Assembly (NCBI GenBank): GCA_025356335.1
Contig: JANXUF010000086.1
Location: forward strand, 1 to 49,995
DNA length: 49,995 nucleotides
From: Actinomycetes bacterium
GTDB taxonomy: Bacteria; Actinomycetota; Acidimicrobiia; Acidimicrobiales; Ilumatobacteraceae
Direction: 5' to 3'
Of the stretch, positions 43,508 through 49,995 are shown piece after piece (position 1 is the stretch's first letter; the number at the start of each line of letters is the position of its first letter). The notes beneath the pieces were generated by a model. It saw nothing but the letters and a program-made list of their open reading frames with translations, was not told the DNA's origin and did no database searches. Both the position numbers and the translations under genes were made by a program.

Positions 43508-44197
43508 TCAGCTGGGGGCGACCGTTTCCACGAACCAGTCGACGAGTTTGAACGTGTTGACCTGGGCTTCGGCGATGTTTTCGTGGAGGTTGTGCAGCAG
43601 ATCGTCGCGGTCGGCGCCGTGGGCCGCGAAGTAGCTGTCGGCCGGTTCCTTGGCCCACAATTCGACCAGCGCTTCGTCGACCTCCGGATGGAACTGCAGG
43701 CCGACGCTGCGATCGAGCCGGTAGGCGTGCGAAGCCCGATCGGTCCTCGCCAGCTCGGTTGCTCCACGCGGCACCTGGAAATGGTCGATATGCCACGCCA
43801 TCCACGGCCCGGCAGCAATCGCCTCGGGGTCGGACGTCTCGACGGTGACCCAACCGATCTCGGCATGCTGCGCCTGCTCGACGCGCGCCCCGAGCGCCGC
43901 CGCCAGCGATTGACCGCCGAAGCAGATCCCGAGGATCGGCACGCGCCGGCGGTGGGCCTCAGCGAGGAAGGCGATCTCGTCGTTCATCCACGTGGCAATG
44001 TCTCGCTCGTAGACGCCGGCGGTGCAGCCGAGGGGCAGAACGAGATCGAAGCCGTCGAGTGACGGCAGCGTGTCCGGCCCCTGGTCGAGCCCTGTTCCGA
44101 TGTACGCCTGGGTCAACGTGTACCCGTGGTGTTCGAGACGCTCGCCGACGAACCCGGCTGGCGAATCGTTTTCGTGAACGATGACGAGCGCTTCCAC
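43508..44197 (-). CDS. Type 1 glutamine amidotransferase-like protein
   Basis: 229-residue class I GATase. Nucleophile Cys in GICFGGQSLAAALG and catalytic His/Glu in LQFHPEVDEAL are present, so it is probably active. No synthetase domain is attached, and the family resembles GMP synthase-type GATases of unknown amide acceptor. GTG 44197 is chosen because TACGAT (44204-44209) ends six bases before it, but the gene is only 23 bases after the ung stop, so it may instead be read from the ung mRNA. An upstream start at 44236 would overlap ung. Confidence 0.88.
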   Translation of the reverse strand: MEALVIVHENDSPAGFVGERLEHHGYTLTQAYIGTGLDQGPDTLPSLDGFDLVLPLGCTAGVYERDIATWMNDEIAFLAEAHRRRVPILGICFGGQSLAAALGARVEQAQHAEIGWVTVETSDPEAIAAGPWMAWHIDHFQVPRGATELARTDRASHAYRLDRSVGLQFHPEVDEALVELWAKEPADSYFAAHGADRDDLLHNLHENIAEAQVNTFKLVDWFVETVAPS

Positions 44198-44220
44198 CTC
44201 CCGATCGTACCCGATGCCTC

Positions 44221-44880
44221 CTACGGGATGCGCCATTCGATCGGCTCCAGCCCGGCCTCCATCAATGCTGCATTGGCGCGGGAGAACGGCCGACTGCCGA
44301 AGAAGCCGTTGTGCGCCGAGAGCGGAGAGGGGTGCGCCGACTCGATGATCGTGTGGCGTGAGCGGTCGATCAGCGCGGCCTTCTTGCGTGCGTTCGAACC
44401 CCAGAGGATGAACACGACGCGCCGAGGATGTTCGTTCACGGCACGAAGGACCTCATCGGTGAAGGTCTCCCATCCTTTGCCCTGATGGCTCGCAGCCTGG
44501 CCGCCGCGCACCGTCAAGGTCGTGTTCAACAGCAGCACACCCTGGCGCGCCCAGTGCACCAGGGAGCCGTGCTCGGCCGGCGCGATTGCCAGATCGCTGT
44601 CCAACTCCTTGAAGATGTTGACGAGCGACGGCGGTTTGGCGATGCCGGATCTGACACTGAAACACAGCCCCTCTGCCTGCTTCGGACCGTGGTAGGGGTC
44701 CTGACCGAGGATCACCACCCTGGTCTCGGCGAACGGCGTCAGGTGCAGCGCCGCAAAGACCTCGTCGGCCGGCGGATACACAGGACCAGTGGCACGCTCG
44801 GTGGCGACGAACTCCTCGAGCGGCTTCCAGTACGGCTTGGCGAATTCGCCACGCAGGATCGGGTTCCAGTCAGTCGTCAT
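44221..44880 (-). CDS. ung: Uracil-DNA glycosylase, family 1
   Basis: 219-residue DNA repair enzyme that removes uracil from DNA. Catalytic Asp in VILGQDPYHGP, uracil-binding FSVRSG, and the DNA-intercalating loop HPSPLSAHNGFFGSRPFS are all present in the standard form. Length is normal for Ung. ATG 44880 is the start because the frame upstream is a shadow of the methyltransferase gene. Possibly in operon with the GATase gene downstream. Confidence 0.97.
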   Translation of the reverse strand: MTTDWNPILRGEFAKPYWKPLEEFVATERATGPVYPPADEVFAALHLTPFAETRVVILGQDPYHGPKQAEGLCFSVRSGIAKPPSLVNIFKELDSDLAIAPAEHGSLVHWARQGVLLLNTTLTVRGGQAASHQGKGWETFTDEVLRAVNEHPRRVVFILWGSNARKKAALIDRSRHTIIESAHPSPLSAHNGFFGSRPFSRANAALMEAGLEPIEWRIP

Positions 44881-44953
44881 CGTGCTCTCGGACGCTGTCG
44901 GCAGCGGTGGCTGATGCTGCGACTTCGGCCGACGGCGTCGTGTGCTTGGCAGG

Positions 44954-45814
44954 TCACCCGGTCGCCGAGACGAGCCAGCAGGCCGCCGGCAACGAGACGC
45001 CGTCGGTGGTGAGCGACTCGCTGAGACTGGCGAGGACGGCGCGACGTGCGCTGTGGCGTGTCGATTCGTCGGCACCCGCCATCGCGCGTGCGAGCGGGCC
45101 GACCTCGAACGCGGCATCTGCCGCCTCCTCCAGCGTCTCGCCGAGGAACATCGTCGAATCGAGCGGATCAACGACGACATTGGTGAAGCCGGCAGCTTCG
45201 AGCATCGACGACGTGCGGCCGGAGTCGCCAAAGGCGAACGGTCCCGGTGCGAACGGGTCGAGTATCGGCAGTGGCGTGTTCGCCGGGATGAGGTGTTTCG
45301 CCGCCTCGAACGGCGTCGCCGCCCACGCGTTGTCGATCATCGGTCGCCAGCAGACGAACGCCAGCCGACCACCAGTGGCGAGCGCAGTGCGAATGTTCGT
45401 GAATGCGCCGATCGGGTCAGCGAAGAACATCACGCCGAATCGTGAGAAGATCAGATCGCGGTCGCGATCGAAGGCGAACGTCGCAGCGTCGGCCTCGACG
45501 AATGTGACGTTGTGCGCCCGATTCCTGGAGGCCGCCACGGCGAGCATCGGTGCCGAGATGTCGACGCCGGTGACCGAGCCGTCAGGACCGACATGGGTTG
45601 CCAATTCGAGCGTCGTCGTCCCGCAGCCGCAGCCGATATCGAGGACCCGTTCGCCTGACTTGGCAGCGGCAAGTGCCATCACCGCACTCGACAGTTCCCC
45701 GAGGCGGCGGTCGATGCGCAGTTGCTCGTCGGCCCACAACTGACCGGTCGCGCCGTTCCAGTAGGCGAACTGCATCGAATTGTCCGACGGCATCGAGTTG
45801 TCCGGGATCACCAT
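44954..45814 (-). CDS. Class I SAM-dependent methyltransferase
   Basis: 286-residue Rossmann-fold methyltransferase. SAM-binding motif I is VLDIGCGCGTTTLELA (residues about 56-71), motif II VTGVDIS, and FSRFGVMFFADP lies in the region that follows the beta-4 strand. It begins MQFAYWNGATGQLWADEQLRID after a short leader containing two ATGs, typical of actinobacterial paralogues of the UbiE/MenG type. The substrate is unknown. It is two bases downstream of the unknown gene 45817-46518, so they are likely co-expressed. Confidence 0.92.
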   Translation of the reverse strand: MVIPDNSMPSDNSMQFAYWNGATGQLWADEQLRIDRRLGELSSAVMALAAAKSGERVLDIGCGCGTTTLELATHVGPDGSVTGVDISAPMLAVAASRNRAHNVTFVEADAATFAFDRDRDLIFSRFGVMFFADPIGAFTNIRTALATGGRLAFVCWRPMIDNAWAATPFEAAKHLIPANTPLPILDPFAPGPFAFGDSGRTSSMLEAAGFTNVVVDPLDSTMFLGETLEEAADAAFEVGPLARAMAGADESTRHSARRAVLASLSESLTTDGVSLPAACWLVSATG

Positions 45815-45816
45815 GG

Positions 45817-46518
45817 TTACTTCGCTTTCGAGATCGATGTGGACGTCGATATGAACGTCGGGGTGAACGTGAACGTGGACGTCGATATAGCCGTCGACGT
45901 GGCTGTCGTCCCGGCTGTCGTCCCGCGTGGCGTCTCGTTCGGTGTCAGCAGGCCGAGCGTCATGCGGTGGCGGCCGCCACGCTGGAGCAACGTCATCTGC
46001 TGGTGATGATGGAACGCCTCGGCGATGATCGGCCGGAAGCCGAAGTCGTGACAGTACCCGGTGACCGTTTCCGTCAGCATCGACGGGTCTGCCTCGACGA
46101 ATACCGCCCGATTGTGCAGCGCGTCGTTGGCGAGCGGCATCAGCTCATAGCGGTTTGCGTCGTTGCAGCGGACGATCAGCCCGGCGGACGGATCCTGCAG
46201 GAACTGGTCGACGTCGCTCTCCGCAACGGCGATGCCGTCGAGATGCCAGGCGCACCACGCGCTCAGTGGATCGGCAACGGCCAGACGGACGATGTTCCGT
46301 GGCACTGCGATCGGCGAGACGGGCGAGGCGACCGTGACGACGATTTCGTCGACCCCAACAGCGGAGACCGGACCCGAGAAGGCGATCGCCTCGAGATCGC
46401 CAGCTCGATCGTTCGGTGCGATTTCCGACCGCAAGAAACCGATCGATCCGAGCAACGCAACGGTCGCATCGAGCGTCGTGGCCGAGGTGACGACGCCGAA
46501 CGGCGCTGCGGGATTCAC
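45817..46518 (-). CDS. Unknown protein with VOC-like N-terminus and Ser/Thr-rich tail
   Basis: 233-residue protein. The N-terminal part FGVVTSATTLDATVALLGSIGF and later VNxxLIVRCNDANRYELMPLA-type segments give a weak vicinal-oxygen-chelate likeness, without clear metal residues; treat the family as undecided. The last 35 residues are a low-complexity tail (STSTFTFTPTFISTSTS) coded by imperfect hexamer repeats at 45829-45935. GTG 46518 fits the start of conserved-looking sequence; the open frame further upstream is the shadow of ilvD. Divergent from ilvD, 153 bases between starts. Confidence 0.6.
   Translation of the reverse strand: MNPAAPFGVVTSATTLDATVALLGSIGFLRSEIAPNDRAGDLEAIAFSGPVSAVGVDEIVVTVASPVSPIAVPRNIVRLAVADPLSAWCAWHLDGIAVAESDVDQFLQDPSAGLIVRCNDANRYELMPLANDALHNRAVFVEADPSMLTETVTGYCHDFGFRPIIAEAFHHHQQMTLLQRGGRHRMTLGLLTPNETPRGTTAGTTATSTAISTSTFTFTPTFISTSTSISKAK
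45829..45935. repeat. Imperfect 6-bp repeat tract at the 3' end of the unknown gene
   Basis: Hexamer-like units such as GTCGAT, GACGTC and GTGAAC recur on the plus strand with GTGGACGTCGATAT twice. The tract codes for the Ser/Thr-rich C-terminal tail on the minus strand. Period six preserves the frame. Confidence 0.5.
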
Positions 46519-46671
46519 ATCGTCTAGATTGTCATACCAGGTGCCGGCTCCGGGCGGTTCGCCACGGTTCGCCACGATTTGCCGGCGATGTCTGAACGGT
46601 TCCCTTCCAAGCAGAGGGCGGCCTACTTCGAGCCTCCGCGCGTGAGGCCATCTGGCTAGCCTGAACGCCCT

Positions 46672-48384
46672 ATGACCGGTACCGGACCTTCGACTACTCC
46701 CGTCAACATCAAACCACGCTCGCATGACGTCACGACCGGCATGCAGAAGGCGGCTTCGCGGGCGATGCTCCGTGCCGTCGGGATGACCGAGAACGACTGG
46801 GACAAGCCGCAGGTGGCGATCGCCAACGCCTGGAACGAAGTCACGCCGTGCAACATGACACTGCGGAAGCTGGCCGAACGGGTCAAGGAGGGCGTCCGCG
46901 CCGGCGGCGGTTTCCCGATGGAGTTCGGGACGATCACCGTGTCGGACGGCATCTCGATGGGGCACGAGGGGATGCACGCCTCACTCGTGTCGCGGGAGGT
47001 GATCACCGACTCCGTCGAGACGGTGATGCACGCCGAACGGCTGGACGGATTCGTCGGCCTCGCCGGCTGCGACAAATCGATCCCTGCGATGCTGATGGCC
47101 GCCGCCCGACTCGACCTCGCAAGCGTTTTCGTCTACAACGGCTCGATCATGCCGGGCAACCACAACGGGGTCGCGACAGACATCACGAGCGTCTTCGAAG
47201 CGGTCGGCGCCTGCGCCCTCGGCAAGATCTCCGAGCACGAACTGTTCGAGATCGAGCGCACTGCGTGCCCAGGCGAGGGCGCGTGCGGTGGCATGTTCAC
47301 CGCCAACACGATGTCGTCGATCGCCGAGGCGATCGGCATGTCGCTCCCGGGCACGGCCTCGCCGCCCGCCGTCGACCGCCGTCGCGAAGACGACGCCCGT
47401 CGCGCTGGCGAAGCAGTCGTCAACCTCCTCCGCCTCGGCATCACGCCGCGCCAGATCATGACCAAGCAGGCATTCGAGAACGCCATCGCCATCACGTCGG
47501 CGTTGGGCGGATCGACGAACGCCGTCCTCCACCTGCTGGCGATCGCCAACGAGGCGCGGGTCGAACTCGAACTCGAGGATTTCAACCGCATCGCCGCCCG
47601 CGTGCCACACATTGCCGACATGAAGCCTGGCGGCAAGTTCCACATGAGCGACCTCGACCGCATCGGTGGTGTTCCCGTCGTGCTTCGCGAATTGCTCGAG
47701 GCCGGCCTGCTGCACGGCGACTGCATGACGGTGACCGGCAAGACGATGGCCGAGAACCTCGCCGAGATCGACCCACCGAAGCCTGACGGCGTCGTCGTCT
47801 ATCCGCTCGATCAGCCGATCCATTCCGAGGGCGGCATCATCATCCTCACCGGATCGCTCGCACCGAAGGGCTCCGTCGTCAAGGTCGCCGGCCTCAGTCG
47901 CGACCAGATGGATTTCGTCGGGACGGCTCGAGTGTTCGAGCGCGAGCCGGCGGCGATGGAGGCGATCCTGTCGGGTTCGATCGAACCGGGCACCGTCCTC
48001 GTGATCCGCTACGAGGGTCCGAAGGGTGGGCCCGGTATGCGCGAGATGCTGGCGATCACCGGAGCGCTGAAAGGCGCGGGCCGGGGTGCCGACTGCGCAC
48101 TCGTCACCGACGGCCGCTTCAGCGGAGGTACCTGGGGTTTCTGCATCGGCCACGTCGCCCCCGAAGCCGTCGACGGCGGCCCGATCGCCTTCGTCAACGA
48201 CGGCGATCAGATCAAGATCGATGTGCACGGCAAGTCGATCGAGGTGCTGGTGTCGTCCGAGGAACTGGCGAAGCGCAGGGTCGGCTGGACGCCGCTGCAG
48301 TCGCAGTACACCACCGGCGTCCTCGGCAAATACGCCCGCCTCGTCCAAGGCGCCGAAACCGGAGCGATCACCAACCCGATCTGA
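46672..48384 (+). CDS. ilvD: Dihydroxy-acid dehydratase
   Basis: 570-residue enzyme of valine/isoleucine synthesis that dehydrates 2,3-dihydroxy-3-methylbutanoate. Iron-sulfur cysteines appear in [25 protein letters not shown] and [43 protein letters not shown] and [21 protein letters not shown] complete the family pattern. The length matches the 560-620-residue range of [2Fe-2S]-type IlvD proteins. TAGCCT nine bases before the ATG is a possible -10 box. No other ilv/leu genes are in the window. Confidence 0.98.
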   Translation: MTGTGPSTTPVNIKPRSHDVTTGMQKAASRAMLRAVGMTENDWDKPQVAIANAWNEVTPCNMTLRKLAERVKEGVRAGGGFPMEFGTITVSDGISMGHEGMHASLVSREVITDSVETVMHAERLDGFVGLAGCDKSIPAMLMAAARLDLASVFVYNGSIMPGNHNGVATDITSVFEAVGACALGKISEHELFEIERTACPGEGACGGMFTANTMSSIAEAIGMSLPGTASPPAVDRRREDDARRAGEAVVNLLRLGITPRQIMTKQAFENAIAITSALGGSTNAVLHLLAIANEARVELELEDFNRIAARVPHIADMKPGGKFHMSDLDRIGGVPVVLRELLEAGLLHGDCMTVTGKTMAENLAEIDPPKPDGVVVYPLDQPIHSEGGIIILTGSLAPKGSVVKVAGLSRDQMDFVGTARVFEREPAAMEAILSGSIEPGTVLVIRYEGPKGGPGMREMLAITGALKGAGRGADCALVTDGRFSGGTWGFCIGHVAPEAVDGGPIAFVNDGDQIKIDVHGKSIEVLVSSEELAKRRVGWTPLQSQYTTGVLGKYARLVQGAETGAITNPI

Positions 48385-48527
48385 CCCCTGAGTGCGTCCT
48401 GGCCTGTGCGGGTCGAGTCTTCCTGCCGCGAGCGATGGGTCACTTCGTGGACGTGGAGTCTGTTTTCTGTTCCATCGCTCGGGCCTCGGTGGGAATAGGG
48501 CGCGCATCGCCAGGGTTGGGCCTCAGC

Positions 48528-48950
48528 ATGACTGTTGTCTATACCGCTGAAGCAAGCGCGTGGGGTGGCCGTGAAGGCCGAGCTGCATCCTCCGATGGCG
48601 TCGTCGACGTCACCCTCTCGATCCCCAAGGAGATGGGCGGGCCAGGGGGAGCGCACACCAACCCAGAGCAGCTCTTCGCCACCGGGTACGCCGCATGCTT
48701 CCATTCGGCGCTGAAGCTCGTCGCCCGCGGTGACAAGCTGGACGTATCGGAATCAGCGATCACGGCAAAGGTCGGCATCGGCCCGAACGATTCCGGCGGC
48801 TTCGGCCTGACGGTCGAACTGATCGGCGAGCTGCCAGGCCTCTCCTCGGAAGCGGCGCACGCCTTGATGGAGAAGGCGCACACCGTGTGCCCGTACTCCA
48901 ACGCCACACGGGGCAACATTCCCGTGACGCTCTCCGTCTACGAGGCCTGA
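48528..48950 (+). CDS. ohr: Organic hydroperoxide resistance protein (OsmC/Ohr)
   Basis: 140-residue thiol peroxidase that reduces fatty-acid and other organic hydroperoxides, as a homodimer. Both catalytic cysteines are present: YAACFHSAL (Cys near residue 62) and HTVCPYSNATRGN (Cys near 126), together with the Arg/Glu of the active site region. Size is normal. ATG 48528 gives the standard start MTVVYTAEA. No OhrR (MarR) regulator is adjacent. Its stop lies 16 bases from the converging nitrilase-family gene. Confidence 0.96.
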   Translation: MTVVYTAEASAWGGREGRAASSDGVVDVTLSIPKEMGGPGGAHTNPEQLFATGYAACFHSALKLVARGDKLDVSESAITAKVGIGPNDSGGFGLTVELIGELPGLSSEAAHALMEKAHTVCPYSNATRGNIPVTLSVYEA

Positions 48951-48965
48951 CCAGCAATCCGCAAA

Positions 48966-49763
48966 TTACGGCTGATCGAACGATAGTGACCCATCCCTTT
49001 GCGCGTGCGGGATCTCGACGATCAGGCATCCCGACCGCCCGTCCGGCAGCCGGCTGACGATCTCGCCATGCGGGTCGATGAGGGCGGCGATCCCGGGGAA
49101 GTCTTCGTCGATCGTCGAGCCGGCCTGCGTCGCCATCGCCACCCACACGCCGTGTTTCGCGGCTTGGTGCCTGGCATCGGCGAGGCCGGCCGACTCCCAC
49201 CACGCGAAACCGGATTGCCAGTCCGCGTCGGCAGTCCTTCTGCCGTAGAGCCCAGGCGCCGAGCAGAACACAACCACATCGGCTCCGGCCTCGACGGTTG
49301 CCTGCCACGTGAAGTCGACTGTCGATTCCGCGCAGATGACGATGCCGAGGCGCTGACCTTCGAGGTCGAACGTCGCTGTCTTGACGTCGGCTTCGAATCC
49401 GGCTTCGTCGTCGGCGATGTGGCGCTTGCGTTGAACGGCAACGACGGCTCCACCGACAGCGACAACCTGCGTGATGTGCAGTCGTCCGGCCGACTCGCCA
49501 GCGGCTCGTTCACCGAGGCCGAACACCGCACCAACGCCGAGCTCGCTCGTCAGCCTGACAAGTTCGCCGATCCGTTCATCGGTGATCTCGACGGCTCGTT
49601 CAGGGTGAGCGACGGCGTTGACCGATCCCGTGAGCGAGAATTCCGGGAATACGACGAGATCACAGTGCTGGCGCGAAGCCTCCTCGAGGAGTCCCCGATG
49701 GGCCGCGAGATTCCCATCGACGTCCGCCTTCTCGCACTGCATCGCCGTTAGCATCACGCGCAT
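48966..49763 (-). CDS. Carbon-nitrogen hydrolase (nitrilase superfamily)
   Basis: 265-residue amidase or nitrilase-fold protein. The catalytic triad is in VVFPEFSLTG (Glu), VQRKRHIADDE (Lys) and GIVICAESTVDF (Cys). Typical substrates are amides, carbamoyl compounds or nitriles; the specific one is unknown. ATG 49763 gives the standard MRVMLTAMQCEKADVDGN N-terminus; the open frame upstream is untranslated sequence. It is convergent with ohr, 16 bases apart. Confidence 0.93.
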   Translation of the reverse strand: MRVMLTAMQCEKADVDGNLAAHRGLLEEASRQHCDLVVFPEFSLTGSVNAVAHPERAVEITDERIGELVRLTSELGVGAVFGLGERAAGESAGRLHITQVVAVGGAVVAVQRKRHIADDEAGFEADVKTATFDLEGQRLGIVICAESTVDFTWQATVEAGADVVVFCSAPGLYGRRTADADWQSGFAWWESAGLADARHQAAKHGVWVAMATQAGSTIDEDFPGIAALIDPHGEIVSRLPDGRSGCLIVEIPHAQRDGSLSFDQP

Positions 49764-49854
49764 CGACGGACCGCCGGCTCCCGGTTCGACGCGTCGTTCA
49801 CCGAATGAGTCTCGCACCGCGCACCGTCCGGCACGATGAATTCGACCAGCTAGG

Positions 49855-49995
49855 CCCAATACCCTTAAGTTAAGGTGGTGTGGGTGTAGTTTGGTGGTGT
49901 GCCGCGTGCTGGACAGTTGAAGCCTGTGTCTGATCGTCGTTTGTCGGATTTGGTGTCGATCGGGTTGTTGGCGAGGGTGTTCCCGTCGGATGTGG
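49855..49995 (+). mobile_element. Left end of an IS4-family insertion sequence (partial)
   Basis: The terminal sequence CCTTAAGTTAAGG (a perfect 13-bp palindrome, 49863-49875) and the transposase start just downstream mark the left end of an insertion sequence cut by the window edge. The exact outer boundary and target duplication cannot be set because the right end is missing. Confidence 0.7.
49899..49995 (+). CDS. IS4-family transposase, N-terminal fragment
   Basis: GTG 49899 opens 32 codons (PRAGQLKPVSDRRLSDLVSI...) typical of the N-terminal domain of IS4-type transposases (Nterm_IS4), which precedes the DDE catalytic core. The gene runs off the window. Codon use is richer in TTG and GTG than neighbouring genes, in line with an acquired element. 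Confidence 0.8.
   Translation, partial: MPRAGQLKPVSDRRLSDLVSIGLLARVFPSDV

Noticed and set aside
45722..46006. Plus-strand ORF with VDVDVNV repeats
   Set aside because: It is the complement of the repeat tract coding for the Ser/Thr tail; no start signal.
46981..48507. 508-codon minus-strand frame opposite ilvD
   Set aside because: Antisense shadow of ilvD.

Overview
The window reads as a chromosome segment of a high-GC actinobacterium. Several features fit the class Acidimicrobiia or a near relative, but that placement is inference: a DUF222/HNH protein with a LexA-type operator, many genes whose start codon lies 6-8 bases after a TAnnnT box (leaderless mRNAs), frequent GTG starts, GtrA and GT39 membrane proteins, and ECF sigma factors. 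Genes are tightly packed on both strands. I see no rRNA, tRNA, CRISPR array or prophage. The only mobile element is the first ~140 bases of an IS4-family insertion sequence at the right edge.

Layout. 1-4.5 kb (minus): cytochrome P450, a lipoprotein with a predicted beta-propeller, an MFS drug exporter. 4.6-9.4 kb (plus): PfkB sugar kinase, gpsA, a carboxymuconolactone-decarboxylase-like protein, an SDR dehydrogenase, and an ECF sigma factor with a SnoaL-like tail. 9.7-14.3 kb (minus): parE-parC type II topoisomerase operon. 14.6-15.8 kb (minus): a thioredoxin-fold protein whose catalytic position is an in-frame TGA followed by a SECIS-like hairpin, so it is a candidate selenoprotein. 15.9-21.7 kb (plus): GNAT/FemAB-like acyltransferase, ornithine-type decarboxylase, DUF222/HNH protein, GAF-PP2C phosphatase. 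21.7-23.7 kb: aldo/keto reductase and quinone oxidoreductase, divergent. 23.7-28.5 kb (minus): operon of two GT39 membrane glycosyltransferases around a DUF5666 membrane protein. 28.7-30.8 kb (plus): a 30-residue membrane peptide and a GGDEF-EAL protein. 30.9-34.4 kb (minus): ferric-reductase-like membrane protein, ApbE, and a membrane protein interrupted by an in-frame TAG. 34.6-39 kb: a response regulator and a sensor kinase on either side of two GtrA-containing genes. 39-40.7 kb (minus): ECF sigma factor with its putative anti-sigma partner. 40.8-49.8 kb: GH63-like glucosidase, GATase, ung, methyltransferase, unknown protein, ilvD, ohr, nitrilase-family hydrolase.

The most unusual signals are: (1) the TGA-containing redoxin with a hairpin like that of E. 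coli fdhF; (2) a run of 14-bp repeats before the distal GT39 gene, in which each unit carries a five-codon ORF whose stop overlaps the next start (ATGA), the last one coupling to the gene itself; (3) other short ORFs that overlap the starts of pfkB, the PP2C phosphatase and the sensor kinase; (4) a 16-base LexA-type operator filling the spacer of the DUF222 promoter; (5) a 15-bp in-frame minisatellite inside pfkB. Together they suggest that short coupled leader ORFs are common in this genome.
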